Source: Spirochaetaceae bacterium (GTDB lineage: Bacteria > Myxococcota_A > UBA9160 > UBA4427). Taken from it: a stretch of DNA of 64,000 nt. This document shows positions 54,735 through 63,706 of the stretch, piece by piece (the stretch's first letter is position 1; each line of letters begins with the position of its first letter). The translations under genes and the position numbers were made by a program. Where the stretch lies: positions 1 through 64,000 of the forward strand of contig JACKFD010000017.1 of NCBI GenBank assembly GCA_020632655.1, written 5' to 3'. Below the pieces are notes generated by a model, which was given only the letters and a program-made list of their open reading frames with translations, made no database searches and had not been told where the DNA came from.

Positions 54735-55223
54735 TCAGTCGAGGGATGCGCTGAGCAGGGAGAGGCGACCGGCGCCGTAGCCTTCGACCTCGACCACCAC
54801 GTCGATGCGCTCGCAGGGTGAATCCACGATCGCCTTCGCATCGTCGCCGAGGTCGTCGAGGGCGGTGTGGATGCCGACCCAACGCATGTGGGGAGCGCCG
54901 TCGTCGCAGAGCAGGGCGGCCATGATGTTGGCGATCTCGGAGTAGGCGTCGCGCAGGTTGTGGCCGAGCTCGCCTTCCTTGACCGCCTCCTCCGCCCCAC
55001 CGGCCGGCACCAGCGCAAGGGCCGCGCCGAGGAAGGCCGCGAGCGAGAGGTCGACCTGGCAGATGGCGCCGAGCCGATCGTCCCGCGTGCAGTAGCGCGC
55101 GGTATGGGCGTTCGCTTCGAAGCGGTGCGGTGCGGCCGATTCCGAGATCCGGCAGGTCCGGCCGACGAGCGTGCCGAGCTGGGCGGCCAGCTGCTTCACG
55201 TCCGGCATGTGGATCCGGGCCAT
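54735..55223 (-). CDS. CheC/CheX-like chemotaxis phosphatase homologue
   Basis: 162 aa. The segment RDAYSEIANIMAALL carries an ExxN signature (E96, N99) as in the active-site helix of CheC/CheX/FliY phosphatases. It follows a hydrophobic CQVDLSLAAFLGAALALVP strand-helix. The N-terminal MARIHMPDVKQLAAQLGTL is helical. Only one ExxN is seen, as in CheX. It lies 100 bp downstream of a cheY on the same strand, which would be its natural substrate. There is no signal peptide. The assignment is inference from this motif and context. Confidence 0.6.
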   Translation of the reverse strand: MARIHMPDVKQLAAQLGTLVGRTCRISESAAPHRFEANAHTARYCTRDDRLGAICQVDLSLAAFLGAALALVPAGGAEEAVKEGELGHNLRDAYSEIANIMAALLCDDGAPHMRWVGIHTALDDLGDDAKAIVDSPCERIDVVVEVEGYGAGRLSLLSASLD

Positions 55224-55323
55224 CGCGCGCCTTCCTTCCCGATCGATGCGGCGCGCGAGTCTGCGGCGCGCTCGCCTTCGTCCGTGGTCCGGACCGCCCG
55301 ACGGAGCGGTCGGGGAGCCGCGA

Positions 55324-55686
55324 TCAGTCGAGGATCTTGCCCAAGACCGACTGCATCGACTCCGCCGTGAAGGGCTTCGTCAGGAAGGCGACTGCGCCGG
55401 CCTCGTTCGCCTGGTTCTTCATCTCGGTGGTGCACTCCGAAGTGATGAACGCGAAGGGAATGCCGAGCTCCCGCTCGTTCATCGCGCGCGCGAGCTCGAT
55501 GCCCGTCATCTCCGGCATGTTCCAATCCGTCAGCACGACGTCCGGCGCATCGGCCTCGATCTTGGCGAGGGCGTCGACACCGTTCTCGGCCTCCTCGATG
55601 TCGTGCCCCCCGAATCCGGCCTGGCGCAGCGTTCGGGTCACGATCTTGCGCATGATGCTGCTGTCGTCGACGACGAGGATCTTCAT
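55324..55686 (-). CDS. cheY: CheY-like response regulator
   Basis: 120 aa, a single receiver domain. The acidic pair is D7/D8 (LVVDDSS), the phospho-acceptor is D54 (LTDWNMPEMTG), the switch Thr is T82 and the lysine is K104 (FLTKPF). It has no output domain, so it should act at the flagellar motor or as a phosphate sink. It is divergent from cheA across 353 bp and upstream of the CheC/CheX-like gene. Confidence 0.9.
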   Translation of the reverse strand: MKILVVDDSSIMRKIVTRTLRQAGFGGHDIEEAENGVDALAKIEADAPDVVLTDWNMPEMTGIELARAMNERELGIPFAFITSECTTEMKNQANEAGAVAFLTKPFTAESMQSVLGKILD

Positions 55687-56039
55687 GTCGGTCTCACTCC
55701 CGGACCGCGACCGTGCCGCGGAATTTGCGATGGCATCCCATCGGTCCGCTGGGATTGGATCTGGAGTGGAAAGCACGGCAGCGGTCCACCGGAGTCGCCA
55801 GCTCGGAAAGACCCGGGAGCGCCTCCGTAGCGCCTTCGCGCGTGCGCCGGACCGGCAGCGCCCAGGCAACCGACCGGCGGCCGCAAGTCGGGGCAGTACC
55901 GACGGAAATCTAAAGAGTCGCTGTACGAGCGACGATGCTCCGCGCAGGCGATCGGACCCTTCGTGTCGGATCGGAGGCACCCGCGTTCGCCCGATCCCGT
56001 CGGTTGCGGGTCCTCGGCCTTCGGCACAGGGGAGCAGGC
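55687..56039. other. divergent promoter region between cheY and cheA
   Basis: 353 bp. A locally A/T-richer patch, GGAAATCTAAAGAG (55904-55917), is the best promoter candidate for cheA. I could not assign a sigma factor: TAAA at 55911 is followed by a GACGATG-like string, one base off the usual sigma-28 spacing. No gene or RNA is seen. Confidence 0.35.
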
Positions 56040-58277
56040 ATGTCCGATCTCGACGAAGAGCTCGTCCTCGAGTTCAAGATCGAGTCCCAGGAGCACCTCG
56101 GGACCGTCGAGCCGGCACTCCTCGAGATCGAGGGCGCCGACCCCGAACGCCGCAACGAGCTCGTCCACCTGATCTTCCGCGCCGTCCACAGCGTGAAGGG
56201 GGCCTCGGGCTTCTTCGAGCTGAACACGATCCAGGCGCTGTCGCACACGATGGAGAACCTGCTGATGCGGGTTCGCGACGGCGAGATCGAGTTCGTCCCG
56301 GCGATGACGGATGCGCTGCTCGGCGCGCTCGACGTCCTGGGGCGATTGATCGAGGCCCTGCCGGAGGCGCTCGATCCGGACATCTCGGAGCAGACGGAGC
56401 TGCTCACGCGCTTGACGCACGAGCCAGGCGACGGCGCGCCTGCAGCACAGCCGCCCCCACCGTCCTCCGCCCAGGCTCCGCCGGCGGAGGTGCCGCCGGC
56501 AGCGCCCGCCGCCGCGGCGTCTCCGAAGGCCAGCCCGAGCGCAGGTGCCGAGGCGCCGCCGAAGGCAGCCGCGGAGGACAAGGCCAATCCCGCCCGTCGC
56601 ACCGACGCGAGCGCGGAGACGATCCGCGTGCCCGTGCATCTGCTGGACCGGCTGATGGACCAGGCCGGGGAGCTCGTCCTCTCCCGGAACCAGCTGCTCA
56701 GCAACATGTCGGCGACGACGGATCCGATCGTCAAGGGCATCCTGCAGGACCTGGACCTCATCACGAGCGAGCTCCAGTCCGACATCATGAACACGCGGAT
56801 GCAGCCCGTCGGCGTGGTGTTCAACAAGTTCAATCGGATCGTCCGCGACCTCTCCCGCACGCTCGACAAGGAGGTGCAGCTGCAGATCGAGGGCTCCGAG
56901 GTCGAGCTCGACAAGTCGATCGTCGAGCTGCTCTCCGATCCGCTGACCCATCTGGTGCGGAACTCGCTCGATCACGGCATCGAGCCCCCGGCCCTCCGCG
57001 CGGAGCGCGGGAAGAACCGCCAGGGGACGGTTGCCCTGCGCGCCTTCCACGAAGGGGGGCAGGTCCACATCGAGATCGAAGACGATGGCGCGGGCATCGA
57101 TCCCGAGAAGATGCGCCGGGTCGCGATCGAGAAGGGCGTGATCACGCGAGACGAGGCGATCGGGATCTCCGACGCCGACGCGCGCATGCTGATCTTCGCG
57201 CCGGGCTTCTCGACGGCGGCCCAGGTCTCGAACGTGTCGGGTCGCGGAGTCGGAATGGACGTCGTGAAGACGAACATCTCGAAGCTCGGCGGCAAGATCG
57301 AGGTGGAGAGCGAGGTCGGACGTGGCTCCAAGCTGACGATCGCGCTGCCTCTCACCCTGGCGATCATCCCGTCGTTGATCGTCGCGGTCGCAGGTCAGCG
57401 CCTCGCGATTCCGCAGGTGAACCTCGTCGAGCTGGTGCGCGTCCGCTTCGGGGACCGCGAGCGCCTGCTCTCCGACGTGAACGGCGCCGCCGTCTTGCGG
57501 CTTCGCGGGAACCTGCTGCCGCTCGTGGACCTCCGCGTGCTGCTCGGTCTCGAGCCGGCGGTCCGGGAGGCCGAGTGGGACGACCCGCCCGCCATGCACA
57601 TCGCCGTCCTCCAGGTGGGCGGGACGCATTTCGGACTGATCGTCGATGCGATCCTCGACAGCGAGGAGATCGTCGTCAAGCCGTTGTCCGAGCTGCTCGA
57701 GGGCAACTCGCTCTACTCGGGCGCGACGATCATGGGCGACGGCCGGGTCGCGATGATCCTGGATGCGGCGGGGATCGCCGAGTACGCCTCGTTGCGACTC
57801 GAGGAGAAGCGCGTCGCTTCCCACGGCGCCGAGAAGGCACGCACGAACGAGCGACTGCAGCGGCGACGCCTGGTGATCTTCAACAACGCCGACGAGGATC
57901 AGTTCGCGATCGACCTCGATCGCCTCGTCCGACTCGAGAGGATCCTGCCGAGCCAGATCGAAGAGGTCGGCAACCGGCCTTGCATCCAGTATCGGGGGCG
58001 CGGTCTGCCGCTCGTCCGCCTGCACGAGGAGCTGCCCGTACGACCGCTCTCGTCGGATCGCAAGGAGCTCTACGTGCTCATCCCGCGGCTCTCCGGCGAG
58101 GGACGCGGGATCCTGGCGGGCAGCATCGTCGACGCGGTCGAGACCGAGTTCGAGATGGACACGGATCCCTCGGCGCATCGCGCGATCGAGGGTCGCGCCG
58201 TGATCGGCGGACGTCTGACGCTGCTGCTGGATCCCGAGTACCTCGGTGGCCGTCCCGTGGAGGCGGCGGTCGCATGA
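56040..58277 (+). CDS. cheA: chemotaxis histidine kinase CheA with two CheW-like domains
   Basis: 745 aa. The HPt domain is at about 1-115 with phosphorylation site H50 (RAVHSVKGASGFF). A Pro/Ala-rich linker (about 135-190) stands where a CheY-docking P2 domain would be; I see no P2. The dimerisation and ATPase domains follow, with NSLDHGIE, DDGAGID and GRGVGMDVVK. The first CheW-like domain starts at about 450 (IPSLIVAVAGQRLAIPQ). A second one is at about 620-745 (RRLVIFNNADEDQFAID...), an addition to standard CheA. G-rich RBS upstream. cheW overlaps its stop by 4 bp. Confidence 0.93.
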   Translation: MSDLDEELVLEFKIESQEHLGTVEPALLEIEGADPERRNELVHLIFRAVHSVKGASGFFELNTIQALSHTMENLLMRVRDGEIEFVPAMTDALLGALDVLGRLIEALPEALDPDISEQTELLTRLTHEPGDGAPAAQPPPPSSAQAPPAEVPPAAPAAAASPKASPSAGAEAPPKAAAEDKANPARRTDASAETIRVPVHLLDRLMDQAGELVLSRNQLLSNMSATTDPIVKGILQDLDLITSELQSDIMNTRMQPVGVVFNKFNRIVRDLSRTLDKEVQLQIEGSEVELDKSIVELLSDPLTHLVRNSLDHGIEPPALRAERGKNRQGTVALRAFHEGGQVHIEIEDDGAGIDPEKMRRVAIEKGVITRDEAIGISDADARMLIFAPGFSTAAQVSNVSGRGVGMDVVKTNISKLGGKIEVESEVGRGSKLTIALPLTLAIIPSLIVAVAGQRLAIPQVNLVELVRVRFGDRERLLSDVNGAAVLRLRGNLLPLVDLRVLLGLEPAVREAEWDDPPAMHIAVLQVGGTHFGLIVDAILDSEEIVVKPLSELLEGNSLYSGATIMGDGRVAMILDAAGIAEYASLRLEEKRVASHGAEKARTNERLQRRRLVIFNNADEDQFAIDLDRLVRLERILPSQIEEVGNRPCIQYRGRGLPLVRLHEELPVRPLSSDRKELYVLIPRLSGEGRGILAGSIVDAVETEFEMDTDPSAHRAIEGRAVIGGRLTLLLDPEYLGGRPVEAAVA

Positions 58278-58834
58278 CGCTCGAGGCCGGCATCGAGGGG
58301 ACGTGTCGTGCGGGACTCGTGACGTTCCGGATCGGCGGGCGCTGCTTTGCCGTTCCGATCGTGCTCGTGCGCGAGATCAACCGTCAGCTGCAGATGACCC
58401 CGGTCCATCGCGCCCCGGCGAGCGTCCGGGGTCTCGTGAACCTGCGCGGTCAGATCGTGACCGTGATGGACCTCGGTCGACGCCTGGGACTCGGGCCCGT
58501 CGAGATCGGCGAGAAGAGCCGGATGGTCGTGCTCAAGGAGAACTCGATGCTTCGCGGCGACGTCGCCGCCGGCCTCCGCACGGCGGAGGATTCGATCGGC
58601 TTCCTCGTGGACGAGATCGCGGACATCCTGACGCCAGAAGATCGTGATCTCGAATCGCCGCCCCCGAATCTCGATCAGACCGATGGGCGACACGTCGTAG
58701 CCGTGTGCAAGACCGAAGAGTCGATCGTCAGCGTGCTCAACCCGGCCGCCATCATCCGGTCGGAGATCCAGGGGCCGCCAGCAGTTTGCGTTGCGAGGCC
58801 GGACGCGAGTCCGGTCTCGAGCGGAGGGGAATAG
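58274..58834 (+). CDS. cheW: chemotaxis coupling protein CheW
   Basis: 186 aa. It has one CheW domain: LVTFRIGGRCFAVPIVLVRE, then APASVRGLVNLRGQIVTVMDL, then SIGFLVDEIADIL. It bridges CheA to the receptor. The ATG overlaps the cheA stop (ATGA). The last 20 residues (after about 165) are an unstructured tail. The mcp gene begins 4 bp after the stop. Confidence 0.93.
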   Translation: MTLEAGIEGTCRAGLVTFRIGGRCFAVPIVLVREINRQLQMTPVHRAPASVRGLVNLRGQIVTVMDLGRRLGLGPVEIGEKSRMVVLKENSMLRGDVAAGLRTAEDSIGFLVDEIADILTPEDRDLESPPPNLDQTDGRHVVAVCKTEESIVSVLNPAAIIRSEIQGPPAVCVARPDASPVSSGGE

Positions 58835-58838
58835 TCCG

Positions 58839-61352
58839 ATGCGTTGGATCCTCGAATTCGCGACGGGAGGCCTGTTGCGAGCCATCCTCCTTGCGAGCCT
58901 CGCGCCGTTGGCGCTGATGGCCGTGCTTCAGATGGGTCAGGCGCATCTGGCGCTGACGAGCCAGCGGGAGATCGCCGTCGCGGCGCTGGAGGACGAAGTC
59001 CGCATCACGCTCGCCGCACACAACGAGTCGAAGCGGGACGGCATGGAGGTGATGCTGTCGACGATCGAGGGGCAGGTTCGCACGATGAGCGAGATGCCGA
59101 TGATCGTGGATGCGATGCGCGATCTCCGACGCGCGGCGACGCTCTATCAGAGCGAGGCCGGCCTCACGCAGGTGGAGATCGCTCGAATGAGGGGAGAGCT
59201 GCGCGGCTACTACCTCGACGAGTTCGATCGGACCTACAGAGAGACCAATGGTGGACCGTCCTCGGCCGGTACCTGGTTCTCTCAGCTGAGCGATCGTGGG
59301 GTCGTGCTCCAGTACGACTACGTCCAGTCGAATCCCCACCCGCTGGGGTCGAAGGACATGCTCGATCGCTCGGCTAGGGATACCAGCTACAACCGGATCC
59401 ATGAACGGATCCATCCGAGTCTGCGCGGGTATCTCAAGGAGTTCGGCTTCTACGACATCTTCCTGATCGACCATCGGACCGGCGAGATCGTGTACTCGGT
59501 GTTCAAGGAGCTCGACTACATGACCTCCCTCGTGGACGGTGCCTATGCCGACACCAACTTCGGGAGGACCTTCCGGGAGGTGGCCGAGGCGTCGGATCCC
59601 GATGCGGTCGTGGTCGGAGACTACGCGCTCTACGGACCGTCCTACTCCGACCCGGCCGGATTCGTGGCCGCGCCGATCTTCGACGGCGTCGAGAAGGTCG
59701 GCGTGATCGCCTTCCAGCTCCCGTTGGATCGCCTCGGCGCCGTGATGAAGAGCACGGGTGGCCTCGGCGAGAACGGGGACGCCTACCTGGTCGGACCGGA
59801 CCTCTTGATGCGGTCGGACTCCCACCGCGATCGGGAGAATCGAACGGTTCGGGCATCGATCAGGAATCCGATGGCGGGGCGGGTGGATACGGAGGCCGCG
59901 CGAAAGGCGCTGGCGGGCGAGTCGGGTGTGGTCGTCGCACCCGGCTTCGATGGTCGGGAGGTGCTGACGGCCTTCGCTCCCCTCCAGTTCGGCGACGTGA
60001 CCTGGGCGGTCGTCTCGGAGGTCGATCCGGAAGAGGCCTTCGTCCTGGCGCGGCAGCTGACGGAGAGCGCGAGCGGAACCCTGATCCGGGTCGTCGCGAT
60101 GAGCTTCGTCGGTCTCGTCCTGGCCGTGCTCGGGAGCCTTCTGCTGGCGCGCGGACTGGTCTCCGGTGTGCACGACATCCTCGAGTCGATCCGAGCGGCG
60201 GAGTCCGGAAATCTCACCTGCCCGCCCACCACCACGCGAAGAGACGAGATCGGAGAGATCGCTCGTACGTTCACGACCTTCCTCGGCTCGTTGCGCGAGA
60301 GCATTCGCACCGTCAAGGAGCATGGCGACGAGCTCGAGTCATCCTCTTCGCAGCTCACCGAAGTGGCCGGACGGATCTCGGAAGAGATCTCCGCCATCAA
60401 CTCCCAGACGAATTCCGTCGCTGCGACGACCGACCAGCTCACCGGAAGCATCACGACCGTCGCCGCGGCCGTGGAGGAGTCCTCGGCGAACGTGCAGAAC
60501 GTGGCCGCGGCCGTCGAGCAGATGTCGACGAATCTCGCGAACGTCACGGCCAACGTCGAGGGCATGGCAGGAAACGTGAACACGGTCGCGACTGCGGTCA
60601 CGGAGATGAGCACCTCCCTCGGCGAGGTCGCCGAACGATCGAACCAGGCCTCGGACATCGCGACCCGTGCCGCCTCCGCCGCCAAGGAGACCAACGACAC
60701 GGTCGGCCGCCTCGGCCAGTCCGCCGAGGAGATCGGCAAGGTCGTCGACGTCATCAACGACATCGCCGAGCAGACGAACCTGCTCGCGCTGAACGCGACG
60801 ATCGAGGCGGCCTCCGCGGGCGAGGCAGGTCGCGGCTTCGCCGTCGTCGCGAACGAGGTCAAGGAGCTCGCCAAGCAGACGGCTTCGGCGACGGACGAGA
60901 TCCGGACCCGGATCTCGTACATGCAGGAAGCGACGCGTGGCTCGGTCGAAGCGATCCACGAGATCGTCGGGATCATCGACGAGATCAACACGATCTCCGG
61001 CGTGATCGCCTCCTCGGTCGCGACCCAGCGCGAGAGCGCCGCGAGGATCGCCGAGGAGGTCTCCGCCGCCGCCGAGTCGGCCCACGTCGTCACGAACAAC
61101 GTACGGGAGTGCTCCGACGGGACCTCGGAGATCGCGAAGAACGCCGAGGAGCTCTCCCAGGGCGCGAACGAGATCGCCCGGAGTGCGGCCGAGGCGTCGA
61201 TGGGGGCGAACCAGACGTCCGCCAGCATCCAGCAGGTCAACGAGAGCGTGAGAGCCAGTGCGCGCGGTGCGGCCCAGACGGACGAGGCCGCCAAGCACAT
61301 GAGTGCCCTGGCCGCGCGTCTGCAGGAGCTCGTGCAGGCCTTCGTGGTCTGA
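58839..61352 (+). CDS. methyl-accepting chemotaxis protein
   Basis: 837 aa transmembrane receptor. TM1 is at about 11-32. The large periplasmic domain (about 33-400) contains YDIFLIDHRTGEIVYSVFKE and GVIAFQLPLDRL, typical of double-Cache-type sensors. TM2 is at about 408-435 (MSFVGLVLAVLGSLLL), followed by a HAMP domain and a long coiled-coil signalling region with the hairpin tip EQTNLLALNATIEAASAGEA, GRGFAVVANEVKELA. The C-terminus ends QELVQAFVV with no CheR/CheB-docking pentapeptide. GGAGGGG precedes the ATG. Encoded with its own cheA/W/B/R, it is probably the cluster's receptor; the ligand is unknown. Confidence 0.93.
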   Translation: MRWILEFATGGLLRAILLASLAPLALMAVLQMGQAHLALTSQREIAVAALEDEVRITLAAHNESKRDGMEVMLSTIEGQVRTMSEMPMIVDAMRDLRRAATLYQSEAGLTQVEIARMRGELRGYYLDEFDRTYRETNGGPSSAGTWFSQLSDRGVVLQYDYVQSNPHPLGSKDMLDRSARDTSYNRIHERIHPSLRGYLKEFGFYDIFLIDHRTGEIVYSVFKELDYMTSLVDGAYADTNFGRTFREVAEASDPDAVVVGDYALYGPSYSDPAGFVAAPIFDGVEKVGVIAFQLPLDRLGAVMKSTGGLGENGDAYLVGPDLLMRSDSHRDRENRTVRASIRNPMAGRVDTEAARKALAGESGVVVAPGFDGREVLTAFAPLQFGDVTWAVVSEVDPEEAFVLARQLTESASGTLIRVVAMSFVGLVLAVLGSLLLARGLVSGVHDILESIRAAESGNLTCPPTTTRRDEIGEIARTFTTFLGSLRESIRTVKEHGDELESSSSQLTEVAGRISEEISAINSQTNSVAATTDQLTGSITTVAAAVEESSANVQNVAAAVEQMSTNLANVTANVEGMAGNVNTVATAVTEMSTSLGEVAERSNQASDIATRAASAAKETNDTVGRLGQSAEEIGKVVDVINDIAEQTNLLALNATIEAASAGEAGRGFAVVANEVKELAKQTASATDEIRTRISYMQEATRGSVEAIHEIVGIIDEINTISGVIASSVATQRESAARIAEEVSAAAESAHVVTNNVRECSDGTSEIAKNAEELSQGANEIARSAAEASMGANQTSASIQQVNESVRASARGAAQTDEAAKHMSALAARLQELVQAFVV

Positions 61353-61367
61353 AGGGGAAGGGGACCC

Positions 61368-62420
61368 TTGTCGTCACCGATTCGAGTCATGATCGCGGAG
61401 CCCGACGAAGACGCTCTCGGCATCCTGCGTCGCGTGATCGCTCGGGATCGCCGCTTCGAGCCCGTTGGCGCGGCGACGACGGGGCAGCAGGTGCTCGAGG
61501 AGCTCGAGACACTCGAGCCCGACGTGCTCTTCCTCGCCCTCGAGATCGGCGATCCCTCCGGCATCGACGTGCTCACCCGGATCGGAGAAGGCAGTCGTGA
61601 GGTCGACGTCGTGGTGACTTCGCGGAGCGCGGAGTCCCGGATGACGATGCGTGCACTCGCGGGTGGGGCGCTCGAATTCGTCTCCCGCGCGTCGGGTCGG
61701 AGCGAAGGGTCGACCTACGAGGAGCGACTCGATCTCGCGCTCCGCAACCTCGCCGTCAGCGTCGCGAAGCGGCGACAATCGAGACCGGTCGAGCGGGTCG
61801 AGAGCGTGCCCGTAGAGACTTCGTCCCTGGCGGACGCCTTCGACCTCGTGCTGATCGGGATCTCGACCGGTGGACCGGCCGCCCTGGAGGTCGTGCTCCG
61901 GGAGATCGCGGGTATTCGTCTGCCGCCGGTCGTGATCGTGCAGCACATGGGTCGTGCCTTCACGTCTCAGCTCGCGGCCATGCTCTCGCGCAACGCAGGA
62001 CGGCCGGTCGTCGAGGCGGAGCAGGACATGGCGCTCGAGCCCGGCTCGATCGTCCTGGCGCCGGGCGGCTTCCATACGGAGCTCTGCAGGAGACGGCCCG
62101 GCGATCGTCGCTACCGGCTGGGCGTCGTGGAGGACGAGCCCGTCAACGGATGCCGACCGTCGGTGGACGTCATGTGGCGATCGGTCGCGGCGAACTTCGA
62201 TGGGGACGTCCTCGCCTTCCTGATGACCGGCATGGGCGAAGACGGCTCGCAGGGGCTTCGCGCCCTGCGCGAGAAGGGTGCCTATTGCATCGCGCAGGAC
62301 GAAGCGACGAGCGTCGTGTGGGGCATGCCGGGCGCTGCCGTGCGGTCGGGGCTGGTCGACGAGGTGCTGTCGCTCGAAGAGATCGCGGTGACGATGCGCA
62401 GGGGGATCCAGAAGTCTTGA
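61368..62420 (+). CDS. cheB: CheB methylesterase with degenerate receiver domain
   Basis: 350 aa from TTG at 61368, after GAAGGGGAAGGGG. The C-terminal esterase triad is intact: S166 (GISTGG), H193 (VQHMG) and D292 (GMGEDG), at almost the same positions as E. coli S164/H190/D286. The N-terminal receiver (about 5-125) is altered: the phospho-acceptor position reads A57 in DVLFLALEIGDPSG, and the conserved Lys is R107 (FVSRASG), although T84 remains. It should therefore not be switched on by CheA phosphorylation. It removes methyl (or amide) groups from the receptor. cheR starts within its stop codon. Confidence 0.92.
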   Translation: MSSPIRVMIAEPDEDALGILRRVIARDRRFEPVGAATTGQQVLEELETLEPDVLFLALEIGDPSGIDVLTRIGEGSREVDVVVTSRSAESRMTMRALAGGALEFVSRASGRSEGSTYEERLDLALRNLAVSVAKRRQSRPVERVESVPVETSSLADAFDLVLIGISTGGPAALEVVLREIAGIRLPPVVIVQHMGRAFTSQLAAMLSRNAGRPVVEAEQDMALEPGSIVLAPGGFHTELCRRRPGDRRYRLGVVEDEPVNGCRPSVDVMWRSVAANFDGDVLAFLMTGMGEDGSQGLRALREKGAYCIAQDEATSVVWGMPGAAVRSGLVDEVLSLEEIAVTMRRGIQKS

Positions 62421-63292
62421 AGGCCCGAACGTCTCCCGAACTATCGAACGATGAGTTCGAGCTGCTCCGCCGATTGGTGGAGGAGCGAACGGGGATCCTC
62501 GTCTCCGAGCGGAAGTCCTATCTGATCGCTTCCCGCTTCGCGTCCCTGATCGAGGAAGAGGGGGTCGACACCTTCTCAGAGCTCTACACCCGCGCCCGAG
62601 CGGCCGCTCCCGACGGCCCCTTGATGGACCGCATCGTCGATGCGATCACGACGAACGAGACGCTCTGGTTCCGTGACGACGGCCCGTGGTACATCCTGCG
62701 GACGGCGCTGCTTCCGCGCTATTGCGCCGAGCTCTCGGAGGGGCGCCGCAATCGCGTCCGGATCTGGAGCGCGGCCTGCTCGACCGGCCAGGAGCCCTAC
62801 AGCGTCGCGATGACGATCCGGGAGTTCATCCAGGACGAAGGGCTCGTCTCGGTCAAGCCCGAAGCCTTCGAGATCGTCGCCACGGACATCTCGCCCCAGG
62901 CGCTCGAGATCGCCAGGCGCGGGGCATACGACCAGATGGCCGCCTCGCGTGGCCTGCCGCCGCAATACGCCGATCGCTTCTTCGAGAGCTCGGGCAGCAC
63001 GATCGAGGTCGTGCCGGCGATCAAGTCGATGGTGCGCTTCCAGAGGTTCAACCTGCAGCAGAGCTTCGCTCTACTCGGCCGCTTCGACCTCATCCTGTGT
63101 CGGAACGTGTTGATCTACTTCTCGAACGAGCTCAAGCTCGAGATCTTCCGGAAGATCGCCTCCGCACTCTGCCCGGAGGGCGCGCTCATCCTCGGCGGAT
63201 CGGAGTCGGCGCAGGGCGCCACCAGGCTCTTCCAGATGGTCCGCAGCGGACGCCATCTCTATTACACGGCCAGGCTGGAGCAGGAACGATGA
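62417..63292 (+). CDS. cheR: chemotaxis protein methyltransferase CheR
   Basis: 291 aa from TTG at 62417, which overlaps the cheB stop (TTGA). The N-terminal helical domain includes ERTGILVSERKSYLIASR. The SAM-binding domain has RIWSAACSTGQEPYS, IVATDISPQALEIAR and the family-specific DLILCRNVLIYF. It methylates receptor glutamates, opposing CheB. The next ATG in frame would remove the N-terminal helix, so the TTG start is favoured. Confidence 0.93.
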   Translation: MKARTSPELSNDEFELLRRLVEERTGILVSERKSYLIASRFASLIEEEGVDTFSELYTRARAAAPDGPLMDRIVDAITTNETLWFRDDGPWYILRTALLPRYCAELSEGRRNRVRIWSAACSTGQEPYSVAMTIREFIQDEGLVSVKPEAFEIVATDISPQALEIARRGAYDQMAASRGLPPQYADRFFESSGSTIEVVPAIKSMVRFQRFNLQQSFALLGRFDLILCRNVLIYFSNELKLEIFRKIASALCPEGALILGGSESAQGATRLFQMVRSGRHLYYTARLEQER

Positions 63293-63660
63293 AGGTGCTC
63301 GTCGTAGACGATTCCCGGATGATTCGCCGCGTCGTACGCAGCGTGGCGGAGATGCTCGACCTCGATTTCCTCGAGGCCGGCGACGGACGCGAGGCGCTCG
63401 AGGTTCTTGCGAAGGAGTCCGCCGACATCTCTCTCGTCGTCCTCGACTGGAACATGCCGCGGCTCGACGGGCTGCGATGCCTGCAGAGGATGAAGGCGAA
63501 TCCGCGCTACCACGACATCCCCGTGATCATGTTCACGACGGAGAGTCAGGAGGAGCGGCGCGAGATGGCGATGCGCTGTGGCGCCGCCGCCTACGTGAGC
63601 AAGCCCTTCACACGGGAAACGCTCGTGACGAGCATGATGGACGTGCTGGGGATCGAATGA
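63289..63660 (+). CDS. cheY: CheY-like response regulator
   Basis: 123 aa. D7/D8 (LVVDDSR), phospho-acceptor D53 (VLDWNMPRLDG), T83/T84 and K105 (YVSKPF) are all present. It is the second single-domain CheY of the window. Its ATG overlaps the cheR stop (ATGA), so it belongs to the chemotaxis operon. Confidence 0.92.
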   Translation: MKVLVVDDSRMIRRVVRSVAEMLDLDFLEAGDGREALEVLAKESADISLVVLDWNMPRLDGLRCLQRMKANPRYHDIPVIMFTTESQEERREMAMRCGAAAYVSKPFTRETLVTSMMDVLGIE

Positions 63661-63706
63661 GTCGGACGAACCGGGGCCTGCGCTCCCGGCGAGTCGGAGG
63701 AGAACG

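Noticed and set aside
55911..55938. Sigma-28 flagellar promoter before cheA
   Set aside because: TAAA and a GACGATG string are one base off the usual spacing and match only five of eight -10 positions.
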